Shown: positions 43,404 to 54,972, numbered from the stretch's first letter. The stretch is 64,000 nt of DNA from Mycobacterium aquaticum (GCF_002086485.1 NZ_MVHF01000003.1:1-64000); one strand, 5' to 3'. The notes: generated by a model from the letters alone, not told the origin. Translations and numbers: made by a program.

Positions 43404-45103
43404 GGGGTCTCAGCGTAGGCGTCGGAGGTGGTGGCCGGTGCCGCCGGTGGGCTGCTGGTGGTGTCGGGGAGCCTGCGCCACGGTAACCGGCGCCACGTCA
43501 GCCCGATCAGGATGAGGACGATCACCGTGCTCGCCAGGGTCGCCATCACGATCTGGAACAGCGCGAACCGGTCACCGTTGGCGGTGGGGCCGAAGATGCC
43601 GACGACGAGTGTCAGCACGATGGTCGCGCCGCGGAAGCCGGGCCGGGTGGCCCACGCGGCAAGCGGCACGATGGCCCACAGCAGGTACCACGGCTGCACC
43701 ACCGGGAACAGCAGGACGGTCGCGCCGAGGGCGACCCCGAGCCCGCCGACCGGATGCAGCCGACCGCGCATCACCGCGAGCAGCAGCCAGGTGACGACGA
43801 CGGCGATGATCGAGACGCCGATCGCGCGGGTCAGCGCCAGGACCGCGGTGGTGTGATCGCCGAGCCCGAGCAGGATGCCGACCTGGCCGGTGCCCAGGGC
43901 CAGCAGTGTCGGCGGTGACATCCAGCTGCGCACCACGTTCGCGGTGCCCAGGGTGAACAGCCAGCCGAAGCCCAGTCCGCTGGCCCAGCCGATGATCGCC
44001 ATCACCACCAGCGACACCGCACCCAACGAGAAGCTCGCGAGGAAGAATGCCTTCACCGTCCCGCCCCACCGCCACGCCAGGGCCATGGCGACGAACCCGA
44101 GCGCCAGCAGCGACGGGAGTTTGACCTGCGAGGACATGGTGATGAGGACCGCGCCGAGCAGCAGCATCGCCATCGGTTGCCAGCCGGCCCACTCGGCCGC
44201 ACCGCGCGGCCAGGACAGACGGATTCCGCCCTTTGTGTTCCTCGCGTGCGCGGGCAGCAGCGGTCGACTCGAATCGATCCCACGCAACGCGAACTCGGTG
44301 CCGGCGAGCATGAGGCCGAGCATCAGTGCCTCGTTGTGGATGCCCGCGACCAGATGCATGAACAGCAGCGGGTTACACGGACCCAGCCACAGCGCGCTCA
44401 CTTCGGCGACGCCGCAGCGGTGCGCCAGCCGCGGGGTGGCCCACACGATGAGGCCGACGCCGAAGAGCACGACCAGGCGGTGGCACAGCACGGCGGCGAC
44501 GATGTTCTCGCCGGTAACTCCGGAGATGGTCTGACCGATCCACAGGAAAAGCGGACCGTAGGGGGCCGGGGTCTCGCGCCACAGGCTGGGTACGGACAGG
44601 GTGAAGACGTGGTCGAGGCCGAGGCCGGTGGCCGGGCCCACCCGGTACGGGTCCAGCCCGAGCAGCCCGATCTCGCTCTGGGCCAGGTAGGAGTAGACGT
44701 CCTTGCTGTACATCGGTGGGGCGATGAGCAGCGGCAGCGCCCACAGCAGCAGCGTGCGGTCGAGCTGGCTGCGGGACATGCGGCGGGGGCCCAGCGCGAA
44801 CCGGCCCAGCATCAGCCAGGCGAGCGCCATCATCACGGCACCGGTGGTGGTCATGGTCAGCGACACCGTCTGGATGCGCGACGGCAGATTCAGCAGCCGC
44901 ACGCCGAACGTCGGATCCTGCACGACGGGCCGGGCGCCCGCACCCAATGCCCCGATGGCCATCAGGACGGTGCCGGTGGCGCCGAACAGCCTGGTCCGAC
45001 GCAGCGCGACGACTTCGGCGTCGTTGAGTGGGGAGCCGACCGCACGTTCGTCGCCGTGCCACCGGGCGATCGACGAGCTGAAGGACGACAGGCGGCTGGC
45101 CAT
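43400..45103 (-). CDS. mptB: Alpha-(1->6)-mannopyranosyltransferase MptB
   Basis: 567 residues with about 13-14 hydrophobic helices, a GT-C glycosyltransferase using polyprenyl-phosphate mannose. The first extracytoplasmic loop carries the Asp-containing YSKDVYSYLAQSEIGLLGLDPY. MptB starts the mannan core of lipomannan and lipoarabinomannan. The ATG at 45103 was chosen; an upstream extension is Arg/Gly-rich and unlikely. It is divergent from sufR across 120 nt and overlaps the ABC ATPase gene. Confidence 0.92.
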   Translation of the reverse strand: MASRLSSFSSSIARWHGDERAVGSPLNDAEVVALRRTRLFGATGTVLMAIGALGAGARPVVQDPTFGVRLLNLPSRIQTVSLTMTTTGAVMMALAWLMLGRFALGPRRMSRSQLDRTLLLWALPLLIAPPMYSKDVYSYLAQSEIGLLGLDPYRVGPATGLGLDHVFTLSVPSLWRETPAPYGPLFLWIGQTISGVTGENIVAAVLCHRLVVLFGVGLIVWATPRLAHRCGVAEVSALWLGPCNPLLFMHLVAGIHNEALMLGLMLAGTEFALRGIDSSRPLLPAHARNTKGGIRLSWPRGAAEWAGWQPMAMLLLGAVLITMSSQVKLPSLLALGFVAMALAWRWGGTVKAFFLASFSLGAVSLVVMAIIGWASGLGFGWLFTLGTANVVRSWMSPPTLLALGTGQVGILLGLGDHTTAVLALTRAIGVSIIAVVVTWLLLAVMRGRLHPVGGLGVALGATVLLFPVVQPWYLLWAIVPLAAWATRPGFRGATIVLTLVVGIFGPTANGDRFALFQIVMATLASTVIVLILIGLTWRRLPWRRLPDTTSSPPAAPATTSDAYAETP

Positions 45104-45168
45104 CAGAGCAGAGTAACCGCCGGGATCGAGTGGTCCGGGCCCGTGACGGCGCGCACGAGTGGCCCAGG

Positions 45169-45187
45169 TCACGTAAGGCTACCCTTG
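45169..45187 (+). promoter_or_regulatory. Weak IdeR-box-like sequence upstream of sufR
   Basis: The 19 nt starting TCACGTAAGGCTACCC match the IdeR consensus at 13 positions, with the core AGGCTA-CCT kept. The match is too weak to assert binding, but iron control of suf would make sense. Confidence 0.25.
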
Positions 45188-45210
45188 CTAGAACCCGTCG
45201 CCGAATTCCG

Positions 45211-45227
45211 TCACAATGGTGTTGTGA
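45211..45227 (+). promoter_or_regulatory. Probable SufR operator over the sufR start
   Basis: TCACAATGGTGTTGTGA is a perfect dyad (6-bp arms, 5-nt spacer) that ends in the sufR GTG codon. CACAAT can serve as a -10 box with 6 nt to the GTG, so the dyad would cover promoter and start of a leaderless mRNA. It resembles the ACACT-N5-TGTGA repeat I recall for M. tuberculosis Rv1460. Confidence 0.65.
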
Positions 45228-46027
45228 AAATCCGCTCGGACGGTACGCGCAAGGCTGGGGTCGGTACGCCGGCCCCTGTCGGCGTTGCCGGCTCGCCGGC
45301 TGCCGCCGGTGACGTCGTGCCCGCGTCCGACGGGCAAACCCGTCGCGCCATCATCCAGTTGCTGCTCGAGGGTCCCATCACCGCGGGCCAGATCGGCGAC
45401 CGCCTCGGCATCTCGGCCGCAGGCGTCCGCCGCCATCTCGACGCCCTCATCGACGCAGGCGATGCGCAAGCCAGCGCCGCGGCGCCGTGGCAGCACAACG
45501 GCCGCGGCCGGCCGGCCAAGCGGTACCGGCTGACGTCGGCGGGGCGGGCCAAGCTCGGGCACACCTACGACGATCTGGCAGTTGCGGCCATCCGGCAGCT
45601 GCGCGAGATCGGCGGCAAGGACGCGGTCCGGACATTCGCCCGGCGGCGCATCGACACCATCCTTGCCGGAGTCACCGCAGGCGCCGGCGATGTGGCCGAG
45701 ACCGCCGACCGCGTTGCCGCGGCGATGACCAAGGCCGGCTACGCGACGACGACCAATCCGGTCAGCGGCCCCGTGCACGGTGTGCAGATCTGCCAGCACC
45801 ACTGCCCGGTGTCGCACGTCGCCGAGGAATTCCCCGAATTGTGCGAGACGGAGCGCGAGGCGTTCGCCGAAATCCTGGGAACCCATGTCCAGCGGCTGGC
45901 CACCATCGTCAACGGTGACTGCGCCTGCACCACCCACGTTCCACTCGACACCGACAATTCGTCCGATGTTCGGAGCGCGGCCCACGCCCGAACCACGATC
46001 ACCAACAACCAAGGAGCGTCGACATGA
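45224..46027 (+). CDS. sufR: Fe-S-sensing repressor of the suf operon
   Basis: 267 residues. An N-terminal winged helix-turn-helix (about 38-105, with [21 protein letters not shown]) is followed by a sensory domain. Cys190, Cys194 and Cys207 form the C-x3-C-x12-C set that binds a [4Fe-4S] cluster in SufR; Cys233 and Cys235 supply possible fourth ligands. With cluster it represses suf; cluster loss derepresses. The first gene of sufRBDCSUT, it overlaps sufB as ATGA. The GTG start lies within a perfect dyad, pointing to autoregulation. The 30-residue N-terminus before the HTH is low complexity. Confidence 0.95.
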   Translation: MKIRSDGTRKAGVGTPAPVGVAGSPAAAGDVVPASDGQTRRAIIQLLLEGPITAGQIGDRLGISAAGVRRHLDALIDAGDAQASAAAPWQHNGRGRPAKRYRLTSAGRAKLGHTYDDLAVAAIRQLREIGGKDAVRTFARRRIDTILAGVTAGAGDVAETADRVAAAMTKAGYATTTNPVSGPVHGVQICQHHCPVSHVAEEFPELCETEREAFAEILGTHVQRLATIVNGDCACTTHVPLDTDNSSDVRSAAHARTTITNNQGAST

Positions 46028-47454
46028 CCATCACGCCCGATACGCCACTGACCCAGGAAGAGGCCATCGCGTCGCTGGGGAAGTACGGCTACGGCTGGTC
46101 GGATTCCGATGCCGCGGGCGCCAGTGCGCAACGCGGCCTGTCCGAAGCCGTCGTGCGTGACATCTCGGCGAAGAAGAACGAGCCGGAATGGATGCTGGAG
46201 AGCCGCCTGCGGGCGCTGCGCACGTTCGACAAGAAGCCGATGCCGCACTGGGGTTCCAACCTCGACGGCATCGATTTCGACAACATCAAGTACTTCGTGC
46301 GGTCCACCGAGAAGCAGGCCGCGTCCTGGGAGGAACTGCCCGAGGACATCCGCAACACCTACGACCGCCTCGGCATCCCCGAGGCGGAGAAGCAGCGGCT
46401 GGTCGCCGGTGTGGCGGCGCAGTACGAGTCCGAGGTGGTGTACCACCAGATCCGCGAAGACCTTGAGGCGCAGGGCGTCATCTTCCTGGACACCGACTCG
46501 GGCCTGCGCGAGCACCCGGAGATCTTCAAGCAGTACTTCGGCACGGTGATCCCGGCCGGTGACAACAAGTTCTCCGCGCTGAACACCGCGGTGTGGTCGG
46601 GTGGGTCGTTCATCTACGTGCCGCCGGGCGTGCACGTCGACATCCCGCTGCAGGCCTACTTCCGGATCAACACCGAGAACATGGGCCAGTTCGAGCGGAC
46701 GCTGATCATCGCCGACGAAGGCTCTTACGTGCACTACGTCGAGGGCTGCACCGCGCCGATCTACAAGTCGGATTCGCTGCACTCGGCGGTCGTCGAGATC
46801 GTGGTGAAGCCCGGTGCCCGGGTTCGGTACACCACCATCCAGAACTGGTCGAACAACGTCTACAACCTGGTCACCAAGCGCGCCCGGGCCGAAGCCGGCG
46901 CGACCATGGAGTGGATCGACGGCAACATCGGCTCCAAGGTCACCATGAAGTACCCGGCGGTGTGGATGACCGGCGAGCACGCCAAGGGCGAGGTGCTCTC
47001 GGTGGCGTTCGCGGGCGAAGGCCAGCATCAGGACACCGGTGCCAAGATGCTGCACCTGGCGCCCAACACGTCGTCCAACATCGTGTCCAAGTCGGTGGCC
47101 CGTGGCGGCGGCCGCGCCTCCTACCGCGGCCTGGTCCAGGTGAACAAGGGTGCGCACGGATCGCGCTCCAGCGTGAAATGTGATGCGCTGCTGGTCGATA
47201 CCATCAGCCGCTCGGACACCTACCCGTACGTCGACATCCGCGAGGACGACGTGACGATGGGCCACGAGGCCACGGTGTCCAAGGTCAGCGAGGATCAGCT
47301 GTTCTACCTGATGAGCCGCGGTATGACCGAGGACGAGGCAATGGCAATGGTGGTGCGCGGCTTCGTCGAGCCGATCGCCAAGGAACTGCCGATGGAATAC
47401 GCACTTGAGCTCAACCGGCTCATCGAGCTGCAAATGGAAGGCGCGGTCGGCTAG
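46024..47454 (+). CDS. sufB: Fe-S cluster scaffold subunit SufB
   Basis: 476 residues. It is the scaffold of the SufBC2D complex where the cluster forms. The C-terminal beta-helix core is clear, with [19 protein letters not shown], the [17 protein letters not shown] segment and [11 protein letters not shown] containing the conserved Cys. The M. tuberculosis orthologue is interrupted by an intein; here the host protein is continuous. It is coupled to sufR by ATGA, and sufD starts 2 nt after its stop. Confidence 0.97.
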   Translation: MTITPDTPLTQEEAIASLGKYGYGWSDSDAAGASAQRGLSEAVVRDISAKKNEPEWMLESRLRALRTFDKKPMPHWGSNLDGIDFDNIKYFVRSTEKQAASWEELPEDIRNTYDRLGIPEAEKQRLVAGVAAQYESEVVYHQIREDLEAQGVIFLDTDSGLREHPEIFKQYFGTVIPAGDNKFSALNTAVWSGGSFIYVPPGVHVDIPLQAYFRINTENMGQFERTLIIADEGSYVHYVEGCTAPIYKSDSLHSAVVEIVVKPGARVRYTTIQNWSNNVYNLVTKRARAEAGATMEWIDGNIGSKVTMKYPAVWMTGEHAKGEVLSVAFAGEGQHQDTGAKMLHLAPNTSSNIVSKSVARGGGRASYRGLVQVNKGAHGSRSSVKCDALLVDTISRSDTYPYVDIREDDVTMGHEATVSKVSEDQLFYLMSRGMTEDEAMAMVVRGFVEPIAKELPMEYALELNRLIELQMEGAVG

Positions 47455-47456
47455 TA

Positions 47457-48631
47457 ATGGCAACAGAGAATCTGACGGCTGCGGTCGAAGGCGCCAACAA
47501 GGGGGAGGTGTTCACGTCCTTCGACGTCGACGCCTTCGAGGTGCCGCACGGCCGTGACGAGATCTGGCGGTTCACGCCGCTGAAGCGGTTGCGTGGCCTG
47601 CACAACGGCTCCGCCCCGGTTACCGGCAGCGCGCTGATCGAGGTGTCCGAGCGTCCCGGCGTCACCGTCGAAACCGTCGAGCGTGGCGACGAGCGACTCG
47701 GCCAGGGTGGCGTGCCCGCGGACCGAGTTGCGGCGCAGGCGTTCTCGTCGTTCGGTCACGCCACCGTCGTCACGGTGGGGCGCAACACGGCGGTCGCAGA
47801 GCCCATCGAGATCACCGTCAACGGCCCTGGTGAGGGTTCGACAGCCTATGGGCACCTGCAGGTGCGGGTTGAGGAGCTCGCCGAGGCGGTCGTGGTCCTC
47901 GACCATCGTGGCGGCGGAACCTACGCCGACAACGTCGAATTCGTCGTCGGCGACGCAGCACAGCTGAAGGTCGTGTCGATCGCCGACTGGGACGACGACA
48001 CCGTTCACGTCAGCACGCATCACGCGACGCTCGGCAAGGACGCGGTGCTGCGGCACTTCGCGGTCACCCTCGGCGGCGATGTCGCGCGGCTCACCGGTCG
48101 GGTGCGGTTCACCGCTCCGGGTGGCGACGCCGAACTGCTGGGCCTGTACTTCGCCGACGACGGTCAGCACTTCGAGTCGCGGCTCCTGGTCGATCATGCC
48201 CAGCCCAACTGCCGGTCACATGTGACGTACAAGGGTGCGCTGCAAGGGGATCCGCAGTCCGACAAGCCCGACACCCACACCGTGTGGATCGGTGACGTGC
48301 TGATTCGGGCCGAAGCCACCGGCACCGACACCTATGAGGTGAACCGGAACCTGGTGCTCACCGACGGTGCGCGCGCCGACTCGGTGCCCAACCTGGAGAT
48401 CGAAACCGGCGAGATCATCGGCGCCGGGCACGCCAGTGCCACCGGCCGATTCGACGATGAGCAGCTGTTCTACCTGCAGGCCCGCGGTATCCCCGAGGAC
48501 CAGGCCCGGCGCCTGGTGGTGCGCGGATTCTTCGGCGAGCTGATCCAGAAGATCTCCGTCCCCGCGGTCCGGGAACGCCTGACCGCTGCCATCGAACACG
48601 AACTTGAGCTAACTGAAGGAATCACGCACGC

Positions 48632-48635
<4 letters not shown>
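47457..48635 (+). CDS. sufD: Fe-S cluster assembly subunit SufD
   Basis: 392 residues, homologous to SufB in the C-terminal half (GDAAQLKVVSIADWDDDTVHV and CRSHVTYKGALQGD) but with a different N-terminus. It pairs with SufB in the SufBC2D complex. The C-terminal segment GIPEDQARRLVVRGFFGELI is diagnostic. ATGA overlap with sufC. Confidence 0.96.
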
Positions 48636-51100
<2,465 letters not shown>

Positions 51101-51104
<4 letters not shown>

Positions 51105-51442
51105 CCGAGACCACCAATGAGGAATTCCTGGCCGATCTCGAAGAGGCCATGCGTGACGTGGTCGACCCGGAGTTGGGGATCAACGTCGTCGACCTCGGTC
51201 TGGTGTACGGGTTGAACGTCGAAAAGGCGGACAGCGGAACCGTCGCATTGATCGATATGACCCTGACATCGGCGGCGTGCCCGCTGACCGACGTGATCGA
51301 GGATCAGTCGCGGACCGCGCTCGTCGGTGCGGGGCTGGTCGACGAGCTGCGCATCAACTGGGTGTGGAATCCGCCGTGGGGTCCGGACAAGATCACCGAC
51401 GACGGTCGCGAACAGCTGCGCGCTCTCGGTTTCACCGTCTAG
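51101..51442 (+). CDS. sufT: Fe-S maturation protein SufT (MIP18/DUF59)
   Basis: 113 residues. The DUF59 signature VVDPELGINVVDLGLVY is at the N-terminus, followed by LTSAACPLTDVIEDQ with the conserved cysteine and the WNPPWGPDKIT segment. SufT assists Fe-S protein maturation, especially under high demand. It is the last gene of the overlapping suf chain. Confidence 0.94.
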
Positions 51443-51456
51443 CCGCTCTCATCCCG

Positions 51457-51473
51457 TCACAATGACGGTGTGC
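51457..51473 (+). promoter_or_regulatory. Second SufR-operator-like dyad
   Basis: TCACA-ATGACGG-TGTGC has the same arm spacing as the dyad at sufR (TCACA-N7-TGTGA), the same CACAAT -10 candidate, and the same 6-nt distance to a GTG start. Confidence 0.4.
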
Positions 51474-51997
51474 TGACGGTCCCGGCCTTCGTGTGGCGTG
51501 GTGGCTTCTTCTATCGCGCGGTGATCATCGGAGGCAGTGTCGGGTTGTGTCTGGCGGTCCTGGCCTTGCTGGACTCCGGGTTCTGGGTGGCAGGCGTCGC
51601 GGTGTTCGTGATCATGGGCGTCTTCTACGGGATTTGGATGCCGCGGCGGATGGCCCGGTACTGGCCTGCCGCCGAGCAACTCGCCGGTGCCGACCGGGTC
51701 GCGGTGGCGACTGCGGCCCGCGGCGGTGTCCGGATCGACGATCCCCGACTGGTGCCGGCTGCGGTCGACTATCGCCGCGGTATGCATGCCGCGGCTGATG
51801 ACGCGCGGCCCCTGAGGTGGCTGTTTCCGGTGGTGCTTGTCGTCGCGGCGGCGACCGCGGCCTGGGACGCGGTGTTCGGTTCGTGGGGCAACGCCGTGGC
51901 GTCCGTGATCTATCTCGTGGCCTTGCTGGTCGAAATGTTCTGGTGGCCGAGGCGCCGCGAGCAGCTGCTCGCCAATGTCGACCGGGCCTGTGGATAA
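51470..51997 (+). CDS. Four-helix membrane protein, unknown
   Basis: 175 residues. Hydrophobic helices at about 16-34, 38-56, 115-133 and 138-157 are arranged as two hairpins around a hydrophilic middle (about 60-110); the ends are basic. No family is recognised. The GTG start lies 27 nt after sufT and inside a dyad like the one at sufR, so it may be an extra member of the SufR regulon, which is an inference. A hairpin AGCCG/CGGCT lies just after the stop at 52011-52027. Confidence 0.72.
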   Translation: MLTVPAFVWRGGFFYRAVIIGGSVGLCLAVLALLDSGFWVAGVAVFVIMGVFYGIWMPRRMARYWPAAEQLAGADRVAVATAARGGVRIDDPRLVPAAVDYRRGMHAAADDARPLRWLFPVVLVVAAATAAWDAVFGSWGNAVASVIYLVALLVEMFWWPRRREQLLANVDRACG

Positions 51998-52010
51998 CTT
52001 CTGATCCTGA

Positions 52011-52027
52011 GCCGTTTTTGTCGGCTG
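52011..52027. repeat. Hairpin AGCCG-TTTTTGT-CGGCT
   Basis: A 5-bp perfect stem with a T-rich loop, 13 nt after the stop of the four-helix membrane protein. The T run is in the loop, so it is not a normal intrinsic terminator. Confidence 0.35.
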
Positions 52028-52089
52028 TCCTCGTTAGCTTTCGGCCAGATGGGATCGATGGTGGTCCCGCCGGTTTGGAAGGCACCGAT

Positions 52090-52788
52090 ATGAGTACTGA
52101 TGTTGAGCAGTTGCGGGCCGCATGCGAACGCGATCTCGGCGATCCGGCCGATTGGCCGGGTCCGTTCGGATATCCAGATGCATTGGCGCTGTGCATCATT
52201 GACGCGATCTACGTGACGGGAGCACGGCATCTGACGGTCGAGAAAGTGATCGAGCGCTACCGCAGTTACCGGGCTGCGCGAGGTGGCGACGCCGACACCG
52301 ACGGCGCACCGGAGCTCCTCGCGAATGTCGAGGAGCTCGGCGGTCCGCTGCAGTGGGCCGCGGAGATCGGCAATCGCCGTCCCACGTCGACGGCCAAGGG
52401 TGCGCCGCTGCGGTCGGCGGCGCTGATCGAGGTGGCCCAGGCACTCGTCGGGCTCGGGATCCGGACCACTTCGGACCTGCGTGCCGTCGCCGAAGATGAT
52501 GAGCTCTGCGCTCGGGCCAGCGCGGCATGGTGTGCGGTGCCGGGGCAGCGGTCGGGTTTCACCTGGCGTTATCTCGTGCTGCTGGCCCAACAGCCCGGTG
52601 TCACCGCGGATCCGGCGGTCGTCGGCTACGTGTACCGCGCGCTCGGCGCCGAGGATTGCGACGCCGTGGCCGCGCTGCTGCGGGCGGTATCGGAGGACGC
52701 CGGCTGGGACATCGCAGCGCTGCACCATGCCATCTGGCGGTTCGAATCGGCACGTCCGGAGCAGCGCGGGTTGCCGTCCACCGCATGA
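52090..52788 (+). CDS. Hypothetical protein, possible helix-hairpin-helix fold
   Basis: 232 residues, soluble, with no signal peptide. The stretch from about 110 to 200 (ALVGLGIRTTSDLRAVAEDDE, then WCAVPGQRSGFTWRYLVLLAQQPG) loosely resembles endonuclease III-like helix-hairpin-helix proteins, but no catalytic residues could be assigned. ATG start at 52090. The IS607-like element lies immediately downstream, in opposite orientation. Not identified further. Confidence 0.72.
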   Translation: MSTDVEQLRAACERDLGDPADWPGPFGYPDALALCIIDAIYVTGARHLTVEKVIERYRSYRAARGGDADTDGAPELLANVEELGGPLQWAAEIGNRRPTSTAKGAPLRSAALIEVAQALVGLGIRTTSDLRAVAEDDELCARASAAWCAVPGQRSGFTWRYLVLLAQQPGVTADPAVVGYVYRALGAEDCDAVAALLRAVSEDAGWDIAALHHAIWRFESARPEQRGLPSTA

Positions 52789-52821
52789 GCTCGTCCTGAC
52801 AAAGCCGTTGCCTTTTGGTGG

Positions 52822-52899
52822 GCGAATGTGAGTTCGCTTGTTCATCAGGCAGCCTCGCCTTGCGGTGAGGCGGTCCTCGTCTGATCCACCGTCTGGTGG
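52822..52899 (-). ncRNA. Candidate omega-RNA (reRNA) scaffold of TnpB
   Basis: Three hairpins follow one another on the strand and at the place where IS605/IS607 guide RNAs arise, across the tnpB 3' end and right end. They are CCACC-AGAC-GGTGG, CCTCACC-GCAA-GGCGAGG (with a GNRA-type loop and one A-C mismatch), and GCGAA-CTCACA-TTCGC. The guide would be the sequence beyond the element end, below about 52820. Position and structure are the only evidence; the RNA ends are unknown. Confidence 0.33.
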
Positions 52900-54305
52900 T
52901 GCGGGGTTGACGTTTCATCGCCGGCTGCGTCGCCCGCTGGCGCGGGGTCAGTCTCATGCGTGGCTCCACGTCCTGCCACCGGGCCACTCCCGGCGGGACT
53001 CTGTTCACCCACAGGTGTGGGTACGCCGAGTCGGGCGAGGTTGATCGCAGCACCCAGATCACGATCGATCCGCATACCGCAGCCGTCACAGGCGAAGATT
53101 CGATCGGCCAGCGTGAGGTTTGACTTTCGCCTCCCACAAGCCGTGCACAGCTTCGACGACGGGTAGAACCGGTCGGCTTCCACCAGCTGGCTGCCAGACC
53201 AACGAGTTTTGTAACCGAGCATGCGCCGCACTTCAGCCAGTGCGGCATCAGCCAAGGCTCGATTGAGGCCCCGCTTGCGGGCGCCTCCCTTGGCGCGCAT
53301 TCCGGCCGCGTTCAAGGTTTCCACCACCACCACATCGTGCTGCTGGGCCAGGACAGTGGTGGCCTTGTGCAGCACGTCACGGCGCACCGCCGCGACGTGG
53401 GCATGTGTGCGGCCGATCCGGTCCTGGGTGCGCCGCCACCGCTTCGACGGTGACTGCTTGACTTTGGCGATCGGGTCGTACCGACCGTGTTGGCGGGCGG
53501 CTCGGCGCTGCAAGGCCCGCAACCGAGCTTGCGCGGCGCTCAACGACTTCGGCGCCGCGGTCCGATCGACCTCCATCCCGTCCGGGGTCGCGACCACCAG
53601 CAGACTGTCGGCCTTCACCCCGACATCGACACCCACCACCGGATGAGATGACCGGCGTGCATGCGCCGGCCGCGTCTTGGCTTCGACGATCACCTGCAGC
53701 GCGCAATACCAGCGCCCGGCGCTGTCCTGACGCACAGTGGCCGACAAGATCCGCGCCGAGGCGGCCTCGATCCGACGGGCCAGCTTGCGGGTCGATTCGT
53801 GCGTGCGGACCGCACCCAGCCGCGGCAGGGTGACGTGGCGGCGGTCGGCCTCGATCCGGATGGCCCCGGTGGTGAACCGCACCGAGCGCGGTGCCCGAGC
53901 CGACTTGAACCGCGGGAACCCGACCACCCGACCTTTGCGCTCACCGGTACGAGACTTCGACCACGCATCGAGCCCGCGCGCCAACCCATCCAAACCGGTG
54001 TTGTAGGCCTCCTTCGAGTTCTCACCCCACCACGGCGCACACCAGGCCTTGCGCTGATTCCACACCTTGCGCAATGCCGGCAACGACCACCCCACCACCG
54101 GCGTCAACTCGGCTTCGGGCACACCGTAGGTGCGTTCGGCGGCCCGCTGATCCATCACGGCCTTCACCAACGCCAACATGTGATTGTGCGCGAAACGCGC
54201 CGCACCAGCATGAGAAGCCAACTCGCGCAACTGCGTTGGTGTCGGATCCAACGCGAACCGATACCCCTGCGCCGTCCACCCCTCAGGGACCTCGAACCTA
54301 GCCAC
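52845..54305 (-). CDS. tnpB: TnpB RNA-guided nuclease of an IS607-like element
   Basis: 486 residues. It belongs to the OrfB/TnpB family, ancestor of Cas12. RuvC residues are intact: Asp227 (GVDVGVKAD), Glu329 (VVVVETLNAAG) and Asp416 (DRDLGAAIN, residues 414-422). The zinc ribbon has Cys387, Cys390, Cys406 and Cys409. The N-terminal part (about 1-215) is the wedge/REC-like region. Residues 430-486 are an unusual Pro/Gly/Thr-rich tail. The GTG start overlaps the ancestral tnpA stop, as in IS607 elements. The partner recombinase is broken, so this TnpB is either a recent orphan or retained for another role. Confidence 0.93.
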   Translation of the reverse strand: MARFEVPEGWTAQGYRFALDPTPTQLRELASHAGAARFAHNHMLALVKAVMDQRAAERTYGVPEAELTPVVGWSLPALRKVWNQRKAWCAPWWGENSKEAYNTGLDGLARGLDAWSKSRTGERKGRVVGFPRFKSARAPRSVRFTTGAIRIEADRRHVTLPRLGAVRTHESTRKLARRIEAASARILSATVRQDSAGRWYCALQVIVEAKTRPAHARRSSHPVVGVDVGVKADSLLVVATPDGMEVDRTAAPKSLSAAQARLRALQRRAARQHGRYDPIAKVKQSPSKRWRRTQDRIGRTHAHVAAVRRDVLHKATTVLAQQHDVVVVETLNAAGMRAKGGARKRGLNRALADAALAEVRRMLGYKTRWSGSQLVEADRFYPSSKLCTACGRRKSNLTLADRIFACDGCGMRIDRDLGAAINLARLGVPTPVGEQSPAGSGPVAGRGATHETDPAPAGDAAGDETSTPHHQTVDQTRTASPQGEAA

Positions 54306-54923
54306 CGCTGCTCACCTCGAAAGGCTCCGTTTGCTTGGTGGCGGTCACCGCTCGCATCGCCCGGTTGCGCGCACCGCGACGCCCATACAGGCGCGCACAC
54401 ATCGAAGTCAGCACCTCGATCATGTCGCACACCAGATCATCGACAGTCTCACCCTGGTCGGCAACGATGATCCTCCCGGCCCTGGGCGGACAACGCGGCT
54501 TCGAGATGCTCCACTGGCGAAGCGCGCCAATCGGTCCCGATGCTCCACGACCACCACCAAAGCAGACCGGTCCGACAGAATCCTGCGCAACTTCGGCCGC
54601 GTGCCGCTCAAACCCGACCCGACCTCACACACCACCTCACCAATCACATGGCCATTCGAGGTAGCCCAGTGCGCCAATCGTGCAACCTGCCGGTCCAGAT
54701 CCTGCCGTTGAACATGTCAGGACACCCGCGCATAGACGACCGTACGACCGGATTCCCCGGACTCTGGCGCATCAACCCAGATCGTCCCCGACTCCAAGCG
54801 GCGAGCCGGCACCGGCATCCGGTCCTCACGAAACCACCGGTACGCAGTCTGCGGATGCACACCATTCGCACGCGCCCACTCAGACAACTTCACACACTCA
54901 GCCAAACAAACATTCGACCACAT
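54298..54923 (-). pseudogene. tnpA: IS607-type serine recombinase TnpA, disrupted
   Basis: The N-terminal MerR-like helix-turn-helix (KLSEWARANGVHPQTAYRWF) and the catalytic-serine motif VYARVS are intact, but an in-frame TGA follows directly (54717-54719). Beyond it the same frame continues as a normal resolvase domain (QDLDRQVARLAHWATSNG, then VVVVEHRDRLARF). A frameshift near 54515 and another near 54475 then separate VEHLEAALSAQG and VDDLVCDMIEVLTSMCARLY. The frame after the second shift ends at a TAG that overlaps the tnpB start. The probable start is GTG 54893 or ATG 54923. Confidence 0.85.
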
Positions 54924-54972
54924 CTACTCACACAACACCGAACAGTTCGCTACCCTTCGCGCTCGGCATTTA

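Larger units (their letters stand above)
52845..54923 (-). mobile_element. IS607-like element, transposition-defective
   Basis: Contains the tnpA (serine recombinase) remnant followed by overlapping tnpB, the gene order of the IS607 family. IS607 elements have no terminal inverted repeats or obvious target duplication, so the exact ends could not be set; they lie between 52789 and 52845 on one side and between about 54893 and 54970 on the other. It is inserted between the hypothetical gene at 52090 and the MarR-GNAT gene. Confidence 0.85.
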
